Below, one piece after another: positions 36,790 through 49,850 of a stretch of 64,000 bases of DNA. Every line of letters starts with the position of its first letter. Within the stretch, counting starts at the first letter, position 1. The position numbers were made by a program, and so were the translations under genes. The stretch covers positions 33,475,501 to 33,539,500 of the forward strand of contig NC_079880.1 of the NCBI RefSeq assembly GCF_029227915.1, given 5' to 3'. The notes beneath the pieces are model-generated. The model saw only the letters and a list, made by a program, of their open reading frames with translations, had not been told where the DNA came from and made no database searches. The DNA is from Hydractinia symbiolongicarpus (Eukaryota; Cnidaria; Hydrozoa; Anthoathecata; Hydractiniidae).

Positions 36790-37420
36790 GGAAAAACAAC
36801 TTAGGACGGCGTAGTGTATTGAGAGTGGAAGAACTAGACCAATGGTAACAAGCTTGGACGCGTGGAACCCGGTGATTTACGTGTAAGGCATTTATTAGGC
36901 GTCAAAAGGCCGTATTATAGCATTTTCATGGCGTGTGCATGTGGTTTACGGCGTTGTAAAGCCATGGAACCAGGAAAAACAACTTAGGACGGCGTAGTGC
37001 ATTGAGAGTGGAAGAACTAGACCAATGGTACCAAGCTTGGACGCGTGGAACCACGTGATTTACGTGTAAGGCCTTTATTAGGCGTCAAAAGGCCGCGTTA
37101 TAGCCTTTTCATGGCGTGTGCATGTGGATTACGGCGTTGAAAAGCCATGGAACCAGGGAAAACAACTTAGGACGGCGTAGTGTATTGAGAGTGGAAGAAC
37201 TAGACCAATGGTAACAAGCTTGGACGCGTGGAACCTTGTGATTTACGTGTAAGGCCTTTATTAGGAGTCCAGGGCCGTATTATAGCCTTTTCATGGCGTG
37301 TGCATGTGGATTGCGGCGTTGTAAAGCCATGGAGCCAGGAAAAACAACTTAGGACGGCGTAGTGCATTGAGAGTGGAAGAACTAGACCAATAGTAACCTG
37401 CGCAGTCACGCGGAAACACG
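36790..37420. repeat. Y module, second half only
   Basis: Repeats 32776-33406 at an offset of 4014 bp (22 monomers). Contains GCATTTTC with TGCATTGAG, GGTACC, CCGCGTTATAG with GAAAAGCC, and one hybrid monomer (GATTGCGG, GCAGTCACGCGG near 37383). It is the start of the second copy of a 22-monomer tandem duplication whose first copy is 32776-36789. Confidence 0.85.
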
Positions 37421-38884
37421 CGATTTACGTGTAAGGCCTTTATTAGGCGTCCAGGGCCGTATTATAGCCTTTTCATGGCGTGTGCATGTGGATTACGGCG
37501 TTGTAAAGCCATGGAACCAGGAAAAACAACTTAGGACGTTCTAGTGTATTGAGAGTGGAAGGACTAGACCAATGGTAACCTGCGCAGGCACGCGAAACCA
37601 CACGATTACGTGTAAGGCATTTCAGAGGCGTTAAAAGGCCGTATTATAGCCTTTTCATGGCGTGTACATGTGGTTTACGGCGTTGTAAAGCCATGGAACC
37701 AGAAAAAACAACTTAGGACGGCGTAGTGTATCGAGAGTGGAAGAACTAGACCAATGGTAACAAGCTTGGCCGCGTGGAACCTTGTGATTTACGTGTAAGG
37801 CCTTTATTAGGCGTCCAGGGCCGTATTATAGCCTTTTCATGGCGTGTGCATGTGGATTACGGCGTTGTAAAGCCATGGAGCCAGGGAAAACAACTTAGGA
37901 CGGCGTAGTGTATTGAGAGTGGAAGAACTAGACCAATGGTTACAAGCTTGGACGCGTGGAACCCCGTGATTTGCGTGTAAGGCATTTATTGGGCGTCAAA
38001 AGGCGTATTATAGCCTTTTCATGGCGTGTGCACGTGGTTTACGGCGTTGTAAAGCCATGGAACCAGGAAAAACAACTTAGGACGGCGTAGTGTATTGGCA
38101 GTGGAAGAGCTAGACCAATGGTAACAAGCTTGGCGCGTGGAACCACGTGATTTACGTGTAAGGCCTTTATTAGGCGTCCAGAGGCCGTATTATAGGATTT
38201 TCATGGCGTGTGCATGTGGTTTACGGCGTTGTAAAGCCATGGAACCAGGGAAAACAACTTAGGACGGCGTAGTGTATTGAGAGTGGAAGAACTAGACCAA
38301 TGGTAACAAGCTTGGACGCGTGGAACCTTGTGATTTACGTGTAAGGCCTTTATTAGGCGTCCAGGGCCGTATTATAGCCTTTTCATGGCGTGTGCATGTG
38401 GATTGCGGCGTTGTAAAGCCATGGAGCCAGGGAAAACAACTTAGGACGGCGTAGTGTATTGAGAGTGGAAGAACTAGACCAATGGTAACAAGCTTGGACG
38501 CGTGGAACCTTGTGATTTACGTGTAAGGCCTTTATTAGGCGTCCAGGGCCGTATTATAGCCTTTTCATGGCGTGTGCATGTGGATTGCGGCGTTGTAAAG
38601 CCATGGAGCCAGGGAAAACAACTTAGGACGGCGTAGTGTATTGAGAGTGGAAGAACTAGAGCAATGGTAACAAGCTTGGACGCGTGGAACCCCGTGATTT
38701 ACGTGTAAGGCATTTATTGGGCGTCAAAAGACCTTATTATAGCCTTTTCATGGCGTGTGCACGTGGCTTACGGCGTTGTAAAGCCATGGAACCAGGAAAA
38801 ACAACTTAGGACGGCGTAGTGTATTGGGAGTGGAAGAACTAGACCAATGGTAACAAGCTTGGCGCGTGGAACCACGTGATTTAC
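37421..38884. repeat. Q module leading to X, copy at 37.4 kb
   Basis: Repeats 33401-34870 at an offset of 4014 bp, including the doubled GATTGCGG monomer (38401 and 38584). It has a normal AACAAGCTTGG where the first copy has AACAAGATTGG, and a private CTAGAGCAATGG near 38656. Ends with AAAAGACCTTATT and GTGCACGTGGC. Confidence 0.85.
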
Positions 38885-41800
38885 GTGTAAGGCCTTTTTT
38901 AGGCGTCTAGAGGCCGTATTATAGCCTTTTCATGGCGTGTGCACGTGGTTTACGGCGTTGTAAAGCCATGGAACCAGGAAAAACAACTTAGGACGTTCTA
39001 GTGTATTGAGAGTGGAAGGACTAGACCAATGGTAACCTGCACAGGCACACGAAACCACACGATTACGTGTAAGGCATTTAATAGGCGTCAAAAGGCCGTA
39101 TTACAGCCTTTTCATGGCGTGTGCATGTGGTTTACGGCGTTGTAAAGCCATGGAACCAGGAAAAACAACTTAGGACGGCGTAGTGTATTGAGAGTGGAAG
39201 AACTAGACTAATGGTAACAAGCTTGGACGCGTGGAACCACGTGATTTACGTGTAAGGCCTTTATTAGGCGTCCAGAGGCCGTATTATAGCCTTTTCATGG
39301 CGTGTGCATGTGGATTACGGCGTTCTGAAGCCATGAAACCAGGAATAACAACTTAGGACGTTCTAGTGTATTGAGAGTGGAAGGACTAGACCAATGGTAA
39401 CAAGCTTGGACGCGTGGAACTTTGTAATTTACGTGTAAGGCCTTTATTAGGCGTCCAGAGGCCGTATTATAGCCTTTTCATGGCGTGTGCATGTGGATTA
39501 CGGCGTTCGGAAGCCATGGAACCAGGAATAACAACTTAGGACGTTCTAGTGTATTGAGAGTGGAAGGACTAGACCAATGGTAAATTGCGCAGGCACGCGA
39601 AACCACACGATTACGTGTAAGGCATTTAATAGGCGTCAAAAGGCCGTATTATAGCCTTTTCATGTCGTGTGCATGTGGTTTACGGCGTTGTAAAGCCATG
39701 GAACCAGAGAAAAAAACTTAGGACGGCGTAGTGTATTGAGAGTGGAAGAACTAGACCAATGGTAACAAGCTTGGCGCGTGGAACCACGTGATTTACGTGT
39801 AAGGCCTTTATTAGGCGTCCAGAGGCCGTATTATAGCCTTTTCATGGCGTGTGCATGTGGATTACGGCGTTGTAAAGCCATGGAACCAGGGAAAACAACT
39901 TAGGACAGCGTAGTGTATTGAGAGTGGAAGAACTAGACCAATGGTAACAAGCTTGGACGCATGGAACCCGGTGATTTACGTGTAAGGCATTTAATAGGCG
40001 TCAAAAGGCCGTATTATAGGATTTTCATGGCGTGTGCATGTGGTTTACGGCGTTGTAAAGCCATGGAACCAGGGAAAACAACTTAGGACGGCGTAGTGTA
40101 TTGAGAGTGGAAGAACTAGACCAATGGTAACAAGCTTGGACGCGTGGAACCTTGTGATTTACGTGTAAGGCCTTTATTAGGCGTCAAAAGGCCGCGTTAT
40201 AGCCTTTTCATGGCGTGTGCATGTGGTTTACGGCGTTGTAAAGCCATGGAACCAGGAAAAACAACTTAGGACGGCGTAGTGTATTGGGAGTGGAAGAACT
40301 AGACCAATGGTAACAAGCTTGGACGCGTGGAACCACGTGATTTACGTGTAAGGCCTTTATTAGGCGTTTAGAGGCCGTATTATAGCCTCTTCATGGCGTG
40401 TGCATGTGGATTACGGCGTTGTAAAGCCATGAAACCAGGGAAAACAACTTAGGACGGCGTAGTGTATTGAGAGTGTAAGAACTAGACCAATGGTACCAAG
40501 CTTGGACGCGTGGAACCACGTGATTTACGTGTAAGGCCTTTATTAGGCGTTAAAAGGCCGCGTTATAGCCTTTTCATGGCGTGTGCATGTGGTTTACGGC
40601 GTTGTAAAGCCATGGAACCAGGAAAAACAACTTAGGACGGCGTAGTGTATTGGGAGTGGAAGAACTAGACCAATGGTAACAAGCTTGGACGCGTGGAACC
40701 ACGTGATTTACGTGTAAGGCCTTTATTAGGCGTCCAGAGGCCGTATTATAGCCTCTTCATGGCGTGTGCATGTGGTTCACGGCGTTGTAAAGCCATGGAC
40801 CCAGAAAAAACAACTTAGGACGGCGTAGTGTATCGAGAGTGGAAGAACTAGACCAATGGTAACAAGCTTGGACGCGTGGAACTTTGTGATTTTTGTGTAA
40901 GGCCTTTATTAGGCGTCCAGAGGCCGTATTATAGCCTTTTCATGGCGTGTGCATGTGGATTACGGCGTTGTAAAGCCATGGAGCCAGGGAAAACAACTTA
41001 GGACGGCGTAGTGTATTGAGAGTGGAAGAACTAGACCAATGGTAACAAGCTTGGACGCGTGGAACCCGGTGATTTACGTGTAAGGCATTTAATGGGCGTC
41101 AAAAGGCCGTATTATAGCCTTTTCATGGCGTGTGCACGTGGTTTACGGCGTTGTAAAGCCATGGAACCAGGAAAAACATCTTAGGACGGGGTAGTGTATT
41201 GGGAGTGGAAGAACTAGACCAATGGTAACAAGCTTGGACGGGTGGAACCACGTGATTTACGTGTAAGGCATTTAATAGGCGTCAAAAGGCCGCATTACAG
41301 CCTTTTCATGGCGTGTGCATGTGGTTTACGGCGTTGTAAAGCCATGGAACCAGGGAAAACAACATAGGACGGCGTAGTGTATTGAGAGTGGAAGAACTAG
41401 ACCAATGGTAACAAGCTTGGACGCGTGGAACCACGTGATTTACGTGTAAGGCATTTAATAGGCGTCAAAAGTCCGTATTATAGCATTTTCATGGCGTGTG
41501 CATGTGGTTTACGGCGTTGTAAAGCCATGGAGCCAGGAAAAACAACTTAGGACGTTCTAGTGTATTGAGAGTGGAAGGACTAGACCAATGGTAACATGCA
41601 CAGGCACGCGAAACCACACGATTACGTGTAAGGCATTTAATAGGCGTCAAAAGGCCGTATTATAGCCTTTTCATGGCGTGTGCATGTGGTTTACGGCGTA
41701 TAAAGCCATGGAACCAGGAAAAACAACTTAGGACGGCGTAGTGTATTGAGAGTGGAAGAACTAGACCAATGGTAACAAGCTTGGACGCGTGGAACCACAT

Positions 41801-42670
41801 GATTTACGTGTAAGGCCTTTATTCGGCGTCCAGAGGCCGTATTATAGCATTTTCATGGCGTGTGCATGTGGATTACGGCGTTGTAAAGCCATGGAACCAG
41901 GGAAAACAACTTACGACGGCGTAGTGTATTGAGAGTGGAAGAACTAAACCAATGGTAACAAGCTTGGACGCGTGGAACCTTGTGATTTACGTGTAAGGCC
42001 TTTATTAGGCGTCCAGAGGCCGTATTATAGCCTTTTCATGGCGTGTGCATGTGGTTTACGGCGTTGTAAAGCCATGGAACCAGAGAAAAAAACTTAGGAC
42101 GGCGTAGTGTATTGAGAGTGGAAGAACTAGACCAATGGTAACAAGCTTGGACGCGTGGAACCCCGTGATTTACGTGTAAGGCATTTATTAGGCGTCCAGA
42201 GGCCGTATTATAGCCTTTTCATGGCGTGTGCATGTGGATTACGGCGTTGTAAAGCCATGGAACCAGGGAAAACAACTTAGGACGGCGTAGTGTATTGAGA
42301 GTGGAAGAACTAGACCAATGGTAACATGCACAGGCACGCGAAACCACACGATTACGTGTAAGGCATTTAATAGGCGTCAAAAGGCCGTATTATAGCCTTT
42401 TCATGGCGTGTGCATGTGGTTTACGGCGTATAAAGCCATGGAACCAGGAAAAACAACTTAGGACGGCGTAGTGTATTGAGAGTGGAAGAACTAGACCAAT
42501 GGTAACAAGCTTGGACGCGTGGAACGACGTGATTTACGTGTGAGGCCTTTATTCGGCGTCCAGAGGCCGTATTATAGCATTTTCATGGCGTGTGCATGTG
42601 GATTACGGCGTTGTAAAGCCATGGAACCAGGGAAAACAACTTACGACGGCGTAGTGTATTGAGAGTGGAA
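38885..42670. repeat. X module, copy 4, nearly complete
   Basis: X positions 1-21 with differences. CAGGCACACG occurs in position 1. The GGCGTTTAGAGG monomer lies between positions 8 and 9 (40361), as in the 57 and 60 kb copies. Positions 17 and 18 are fused near 42100, with one monomer lost: the long-A monomer continues with CTAGACC and CCCCGTG. GGCGTATAAAG is at 41697 and 42426. Position 21 keeps GTGTGAGGCC but changes to CTCGACC near 42674 instead of CTAAACC. From about 41090 it parallels X copy 1 at an offset of about 22817 bp. Confidence 0.85.
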
Positions 42671-44060
42671 GAACTCGACCAATGGTAACAAGCTTGGACG
42701 CGTGGAACCACGTGATTTACGTGTAAGGCCTTCATTCGGCGTCCAGAGGCCGTATTATAGCCTTTTCATGGCGTGTGCATGTGGATTACGGCGTTGTAAA
42801 GCCATGGAACCAGGGAAAACAACTTAGGACGGCGTAGTGTATTGAGAGTGGAAGAACTAGACCAATGGTAACAAGTTTGGACGCGTGGAACCCCGTGATT
42901 TACGTGTAAGACATTTAATAGGCGTCAAAAAGCCGTATTAAAGCCTTTTCATGGCGTGTACATGTGGTTTACGGCGTTGTAAAGCCATGGAACCAGAAAA
43001 ACAACTTAAGACGGCGTAGTGTATCGAGAGTGGAAGAACTAGACCAATGGTAACAAGCTTGGACGCGTGGAACCTTGTGATTTACGTGTAAGGCCTTTAA
43101 TAGGCGTCCAGAGGCCGTATTATAGCCTTTTCATGGCGTGTGCATGTGGATTACGGCGTTGTAAAGCCATGGAGCCAGGGAAAACAACTTAGGACGGCGT
43201 AGTGTATTGAGAGTGGAAGAACTAGACCAATGGTAACAAGCTTGGACGCGTGGAACCCCGTGATTTACGTGTAAGGCATTTAATGGGCGTCAAAAGGCCG
43301 TATTATAGCCTTTTCATGGCGTGTGCACGTGGTTTACGGCGTTGTAAAGCCATGGAACCAGGAAAAACAACTTAGGACGGGGTAGTGTATTGGGAGTGGA
43401 AGAACTAGACCAATGGTAACAAGCTTGGACGCGTGGAACCACGTGATTTACGTGTAAGGCCTTTATTAGGCGTCCAGAGGCCGTATTATAGCCTTTTCAT
43501 GGCGTGTGCATGTGGATTACGGCGTTGTAAAGCCATGGAACCAGGAAAAACAACTTAGGACGGCGTAGTGTATTGGGAGTGGAAGAACTAGACCAATGGT
43601 AACAAGCTTGGACGCGTGGAACCCCGTGATTTACGTGTAAGGCATTTAATAGGCGTCAAAAGGCCGTATTATAGCCATTTCATGGCCTGTGCATGTGGTT
43701 TACGGCGTTGTAAAGCCATGGAACCAGGAAAAACAACTTAGGACGGCGTAGTGTATTGGGAGTGGAAGAACTAGACCAATAGTAACAAGCTTGGACGCGT
43801 GGAACCCGGTGATTTACGTGTAAGGCATTTAATAGGCGTCAAAAGGCCGTATTATAGCATTTTCATGGCGTGTGCATGTGGTTTACGGCGTTGTAAAGCC
43901 ATGGAACCAGGAAAAACAACTTAGGACGTCGTAGTGTATTGAGAGTGGAAGAACTAGACCAATGGTAACAAGCTTGGACGCGTGGAACCACGTGATTTAC
44001 GTGTAAGGCCTTTATTCGGCGTCCAGAGGCCGTATTAAAGCCTTTTCATGGCGTGTGCAT
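42671..44060. repeat. V module followed by GACGTCG monomer
   Basis: V series: CAAGTTTGG, AGACATTTAATAGG with AAAAAGCCG (42909), GTACATGTGG, TATCGAG, TTAATGGGCG, GTGCACGTGG, GGGGTAG and TTGGGAG. A TAGCCATTTC / GGCCTGTGC monomer and the first GACGTCG monomer (43925) follow. The stretch repeats at 50.12-51.56 kb. The offset is 7318 bp (40 monomers) at the start and 7502 bp (41 monomers) at the end, because the later copy has one extra monomer. Confidence 0.8.
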
Positions 44061-45560
44061 GTGGATTACGGCGTTGTAAAGCCATGGAACTAGGGAAAAC
44101 AACTTAGGACGGCGTAGTGTATTGAGAGTGGAAGAACTAGACCAATGGTAACAAGCTTGGACGCGTGGAACCCCGTGATTTACGTGTAAGGCATTTATTA
44201 GGCGTCCAGAGGCCGTATTATAGCCTTTTCATGGCGTGTGCATGTGGATTACGGCGTTGTAAAGCCATGGAACCAGGAAAAACAACTTAGGACGGCGTAG
44301 TGTATTGAGAGTGGAAGAACTAGACCAATGGTAACAAGCTTGGACGCGTGGAACCACGTGATTTACGTGTGAGGCCTTTATTCGGCGTCCAGAGGCCGTA
44401 TTATAGCATTTTCATGGCGTGTGCATGTGGATTACGGCGTTGTAAAGCCATGGAACCAGGGAAAACAACTTACGACGGCGTAGTGTATTGAGAGTGGAAG
44501 AACTAAACCAATGGTAACAAGCTTGGACGCGTGGAACCCGGTGATTTACGTGTAAGGCCTTTATCAGGCGTCCAGAGGCCGTATTATAGCCTTTTCATGG
44601 CGTGTGCATGTGGTTTACGGCGTTGTAAAGCCACGGAACCAGAGAAAAAAACTTAGGACGGCGTAGTGTATTGAGAGTGGAAGAACTCGACCAATGGTAA
44701 CAAGCTTGGACGCATGGAACCCGGTGATTTACGTGTAAGGCATTTAATAGGCGTCAAAAGGCCGTATTATAGGATTTTCATGGCGTGTGCATGTGGTTTA
44801 CGGCGTTGTAAAGCCATGGAACCAGGGAAAACAACTTAGGACGGCGTAGTGTATTGAGAGTGGAAGAACTAGACCAATGGTAACAAGCTTGGACGCGTGG
44901 AACCTTGTGATTTACGTGTAAGGCCTTTATTAGGCGTCAAAAGGCCGCGTTATAGCCTTTTCATGGCGTGTGCATGTGGTTTACGGCGTTGTAAAGCCAT
45001 GGAACCAGAAAAACAACTTAAGACGGCGTAGTGTATCGAGAGTGGAAGAACTAGACCAATGGTAACAAGCTTGGACGCGTGGAACCTTGTGATTTACGTG
45101 TAAGGCCTTTAATAGGCGTCCAGAGGCCGTATTATAGCCTTTTCATGGCGTGTGCATGTGGATTACGGCGTTGTAAAGCCATGGAGCCAGGGAAAACAAC
45201 TTAGGACGGCGTAGTGTATTGAGAGTGGAAGAACTAGACCAATGGTAACAAGCTTGGACGCGTGGGACCCCGTGATTTACGTGTAAGGCATTTAATGGGC
45301 GTCAAAAGGCCGTATTATAGCCTTTTCATGGCGTGTGCACGTGGTTTACGGCGTTGTAAAGCCATGGAACCAGGAAAAACAACTTAGGACGGGGTAGTGT
45401 ATTGGGAGTGGAAGAACTAGACCAATGGTAACAAGCTTGGACGCGTGGAACCACGTGATTTACGTGTAAGGCCTTTATTAGGCGTCCAGAGGCCGTATTA
45501 TAGCCTTTTCATGGCGTGTGCATGTGGATTACGGCGTTGTAAAGCCATGGAACCAGGAAA
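44061..45560. repeat. Mixed Z, X and V monomers
   Basis: A patchwork with no long parallel elsewhere. GAACTAGGG and CCCCGTG monomers are followed by GTGTGAGGCC / TTACGACGG (as X position 21), CTTTATCAGGCG with CCACGG and CTCGACC (as at 23.9 kb), then GCATGGAACCCGG / AGGATTTTC / CCGCGTTATAG (as X positions 6 to 8). It then jumps near 45000 into V (ACTTAAGACGG, TATCGAG, AATAGGCGTCC, TTAATGGGCG, GGGGTAG). A G in CGTGGGACCCCG near 45264 is private. Confidence 0.75.
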
Positions 45561-48500
45561 AACAACTTAGGACGGCGTAGTGTATTGGGAGTGGAAGAAC
45601 TAGACCAATGGTAACAAGCTTGGACGCGTGGAACCCCGTGATTTACGTGTAAGGCATTTAATAGGCGTCAAAAGGCCGTATTATAGCATTTTCATGGCGT
45701 GTGCATGTGGTTTACGGCGTTGTAAAGCCATGGAACCAGGAAAAACAACTTAGGACGTCGTAGTGTATTGAGAGTGGAAGAACTAGACCAATGGTAACAA
45801 GCTTGGACGCGTGGAACCACGTGATTTACGTGTAAGGCCTTTATTCGGCGTCCAGAGGCCGTATTAAAGCCTTTTCATGGCGTGTGCATGTGGATTACGG
45901 CGTTGTAAAGCGATGGAACCAGGGAAAACAACTTAGGACGGCGTAGTGTATTGAGAGTGGAAGAACTAGACCAATGGTAACAAGCTTGGACGCGTGGAAC
46001 CACGTGATTTACGTGTAAGGCCTTTATTCGGCGTCCAGAGGCCGTATTATAGCATTTTCATGGCGTGTGCATGTGGATTACGGCGTTGTAAAGCCATGGA
46101 ACCAGGGAAAACAACTTACGACGGCGTAGTGTATTGAGAGTGGAAGAACTAAACCAATGGTAACAAGCTTGGACGCGTGGAACCTTGTGATTTACGTGTA
46201 AGGCCTTTATTAGGCGTCCAGAGGCCGTATTATAGCCTTTTCATGGCGTGTGCATGTGGTTTACGGCGTTGTAAAGCCATGGAACCAGAGAAAAAAACTT
46301 AGGACGGCGTAGTGTATTGAGAGTGGAAGAACTCGACCAATGGTAACAAGCTTGGACGCGTGGAACCACGTGATTTACGTGTAAGGCCTTTATTCGGCGT
46401 CCAGAGGCCGTATTATAGCCTTTTCATGGCGTGTGCATGTGGATTACGGCGTTGTAAAGCCATGGAACTAGGGAAAACAACTTAGGACGGCGTAGTGTAT
46501 TGAGAGTGGAAGAACTAGACCAATGGTAACAAGCTTGGACGCGTGGAACCCCGTGATTTACGTGTAAGGCATTTATTAGGCGTCCAGAGGCCGTATTATA
46601 GCCTTTTCATGGCGTGTGCATGTGGATTACGGCGTTGTAAAGCCATGGAACCAGGGAAAACAACTTAGGACGGCGTAGTGTATTGAGAGTGGAAGAACTA
46701 GACCAATGGTAACAAGTTTGGACGCGTGGAACCCTGTGATTTACGTGTAAGGCCTTTATTAGGCGTCCAGAGGCCGTATTATAGCCTTTTCATGGCGTGT
46801 GCATGTGGTTTACGGCGTTGTAAAGCCATGGAACCAGAGAAAAAAACTTAGGACGGCGTAGTGTATTGAGAGTGGAAGAACTCGACCAATGGTAACAAGC
46901 TTGGACGCGTGGAACCCGGTGATTTACGTGTAAGGCATTTAATAGGCGTCAAAAGGCCGTATTATAGCATTTTCATGGCGTGTGCATGTGGTTTACGGCG
47001 TTGTAAAGCCATGGAACCAGGAAAAACAACTTAGGACGTCGTAGTGTATTGAGAGTGGAAGAACTAGACCAATGGTAACAAGCTTGGACGCGTGGAACCA
47101 CGTGATTTACGTGTAAGGCCTTTATTCGGCGTCCAGAGGCCGTATTATAGCCTTTTCATGGCGTGTGCATGTGGATTACGGCGTTGTAAAGCCATGGAAC
47201 TAGGGAAAACAACTTAGGACGGCGTAGTGTATTGAGAGTGGAAGAACTAGACCAATGGTAACAAGCTTGGACGCGTGGAACCACGTGATTTACGTGTAAG
47301 GCCTTTATTCGGCGTCCAGAGGCCGTATTATAGCATTTTCATGGCGTGTGCATGTGGATTACGGCGTTGTAAAGCCATGGAACCAGGGAAAACAACTTAC
47401 GACGGCGTAGTGTATTGAGAGTGGAAGAACTAAACCAATGGTAACAAGCTTGGACGCGTGGAACCTTGTGATTTACGTGTAAGACATTTAATAGGCGTCA
47501 AAAAGCCGTATTAAAGCCTTTTCATGGCGTGTACATGTGGATTACGGCGTTGTAAAGCCATGGAACCAGGGAAAACAACTTAGGACGGCGTAGTGTATTG
47601 AGAGTGGAAGAACTAGACCACTGGTAACAAGCTTGGACGCGTGGAACCACGTGATTTACGTGTAAGGCCTTTATTCGGCGTCCAGAGGCCGTATTATAGC
47701 ATTTTCATGGCGTGTGCATGTGGATTACGGCGTTGTAAAGCCATGGAACCAGGGAAAACAACTTACGACGGCGTAGTGTATTGAGAGTGGAAGAACTAAA
47801 CCAATGGTAACAAGCTTGGACGCGTGGAACCTTGTGATTTACGTGTAAGGCCTTTATTAGGCGTCCAGAGGCCGTATTATAGCCTTTTCATGGCGTGTGC
47901 ATGTGGTTTACGGCGTTGTAAAGCCATGGAACCAGAGAAAAAAACTTAGGACGGCGTAGTGTATTGAGAGTGGAAGAACTCGACCAATGGTAACAAGCTT
48001 GGACGCGTGGAACCCGGTGATTTACGTGTAAGGCATTTAATAGGCGTCAAAAGGCCGTATTATAGCATTTTCATGGCGTGTGCATGTGGTTTACGGCGTT
48101 GTAAAGCCATGGAACCAGGAAAAACAACTTAGGACGTCGTAGTGTATTGAGAGTGGAAGAACTAGACCAATGGTAACAAGCTTGGACGCGTGGAACCACG
48201 TGATTTACGTGTAAGGCCTTTATTCGGCGTCCAGAGGCCGTATTAAAGCCTTTTCATGGCGTGTGCATGTGGATTACGGCGTTGTAAAGCCATGGAACCA
48301 GGGAAAACAACTTAGGACGGCGTAGTGTATTGAGAGTGGAAGAACTAGACCAATGGTAACAAGCTTGGACGCGTGGAACCACGTGATTTACGTGTAAGGC
48401 CTTTATTCGGCGTCCAGAGGCCGTATTATAGCATTTTCATGGCGTGTGCATGTGGATTACGGCGTTGTAAAGCCATGGAACCAGGGAAAACAACTTACGA

Positions 48501-49850
48501 CGGCGTAGTGTATTGAGAGTGGAAGAACTAAACCAATGGTAACAAGCTTGGACGCGTGGAACCTTGTGATTTACGTGTAAGGCCTTTATTAGGCGTCCAG
48601 AGGCCGTATTATAGCCTTTTCATGGCGTGTGCATGTGGTTTACGGCGTTGTAAAGCCATGGAACCAGAGAAAAAAACTTAGGACGGCGTAGTGTATTGAG
48701 AGTGGAAGAACTAGACCAATGGTAACAAGCTTGGACGCGTGGAACCACGTGATTTACGTGTAAGGCCTTTATTCGGCGTCCAGAGGCCGTATTATAGCAT
48801 TTTCATGGCGTGTGCATGTGGATTACGGCGTTGTAAAGCCATGGAACCAGGGAAAACAACTTACGACGGCGTAGTGTATTGAGAGTGGAAGAACTAAACC
48901 AATGGTAACAAGCTTGGACGCGTGGAACCTTGTGATTTACGTGTAAGGCCTTTATTAGGCGTCCAGAGGCCGTATTATAGCCTTTTCATGGCGTGTGCAT
49001 GTGGTTTACGGCGTTGTAAAGCCATGGAACCAGAGAAAAAAACTTAGGACGGCGTAGTGTATTGAGAGTGGAAGAACTCGACCAATGGTAACAAGCTTGG
49101 ACGCGTGGAACCCGGTGATTTACGTGTAAGGCATTTAATAGGCGTCAAAAGGCCGTATTATAGCATTTTCATGGCGTGTGCATGTGGTTTACGGCGTTGT
49201 AAAGCCATGGAACCAGGAAAAACAACTTAGGACGTCGTAGTGTATTGAGAGTGGAAGAACTAGACCAATGGTAACAAGCTTGGACGCGTGGAACCACGTG
49301 ATTTACGTGTAAGGCCTTTATTCGGCGTCCAGAGGCCGTATTAAAGCCTTTTCATGGCGTGTGCATGTGGATTACGGCGTTGTAAAGCCTTGGAACCAGG
49401 GAAAACAACTTAGGACGGCGTAGTGTATTGAGAGTGGAAGAGCTAGACCAATGGTAACAAGCTTGGACGCGTGGAACCACGTGATTTACGTGTAAGGCCT
49501 TTATTCGGCGTCCAGAGGCCGTATTATAGCATTTTCATGGCGTGTGCATGTGGATTACGGCGTTGTAAAGCCATGGAACCAGGGAAAACAACTTACGACG
49601 GCGTAGTGTATTGAGAGTGGAAGAACTAAACCAATGGTAACAAGCTTGGACGCGTGGAACCTTGTGATTTACGTGTAAGGCCTTTATTAGGCGTCCAGAG
49701 GCCGTATTATAGCCTTTTCATGGCGTGTGCATGTGGTTTACGGCGTTGTAAAGCCATGGAACCAGAGAAAAAAACTTAGGACGGCGTAGTGTATTGAGAG
49801 TGGGAGAACTCGACCAATGGTAACAAGCTTGGACGCGTGGAACCACGTGA
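45561..49850. repeat. Z module: 6-mer higher-order repeats
   Basis: GACGTCG monomers mark the units at 45754, 47035, 48133 and 49231, giving spacings of 1281 bp (7 monomers), 1098 bp (6) and 1098 bp (6). The unit is: a) GCATTTTC with GACGTCG; b) TTCGGCG with ATTAAAGCC; c) TTCGGCG, GCATTTTC, TTACGACGG, CTAAACC; d) long A run; then c) and d) again. In the 47.0 kb unit the fourth monomer is a V-type AGACATTT / AAAAAGCCG monomer. The 45.7 kb unit contains GAACTAGGG and CAAGTTTGG monomers. The c-d pair is itself a two-monomer subrepeat. Confidence 0.85.
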
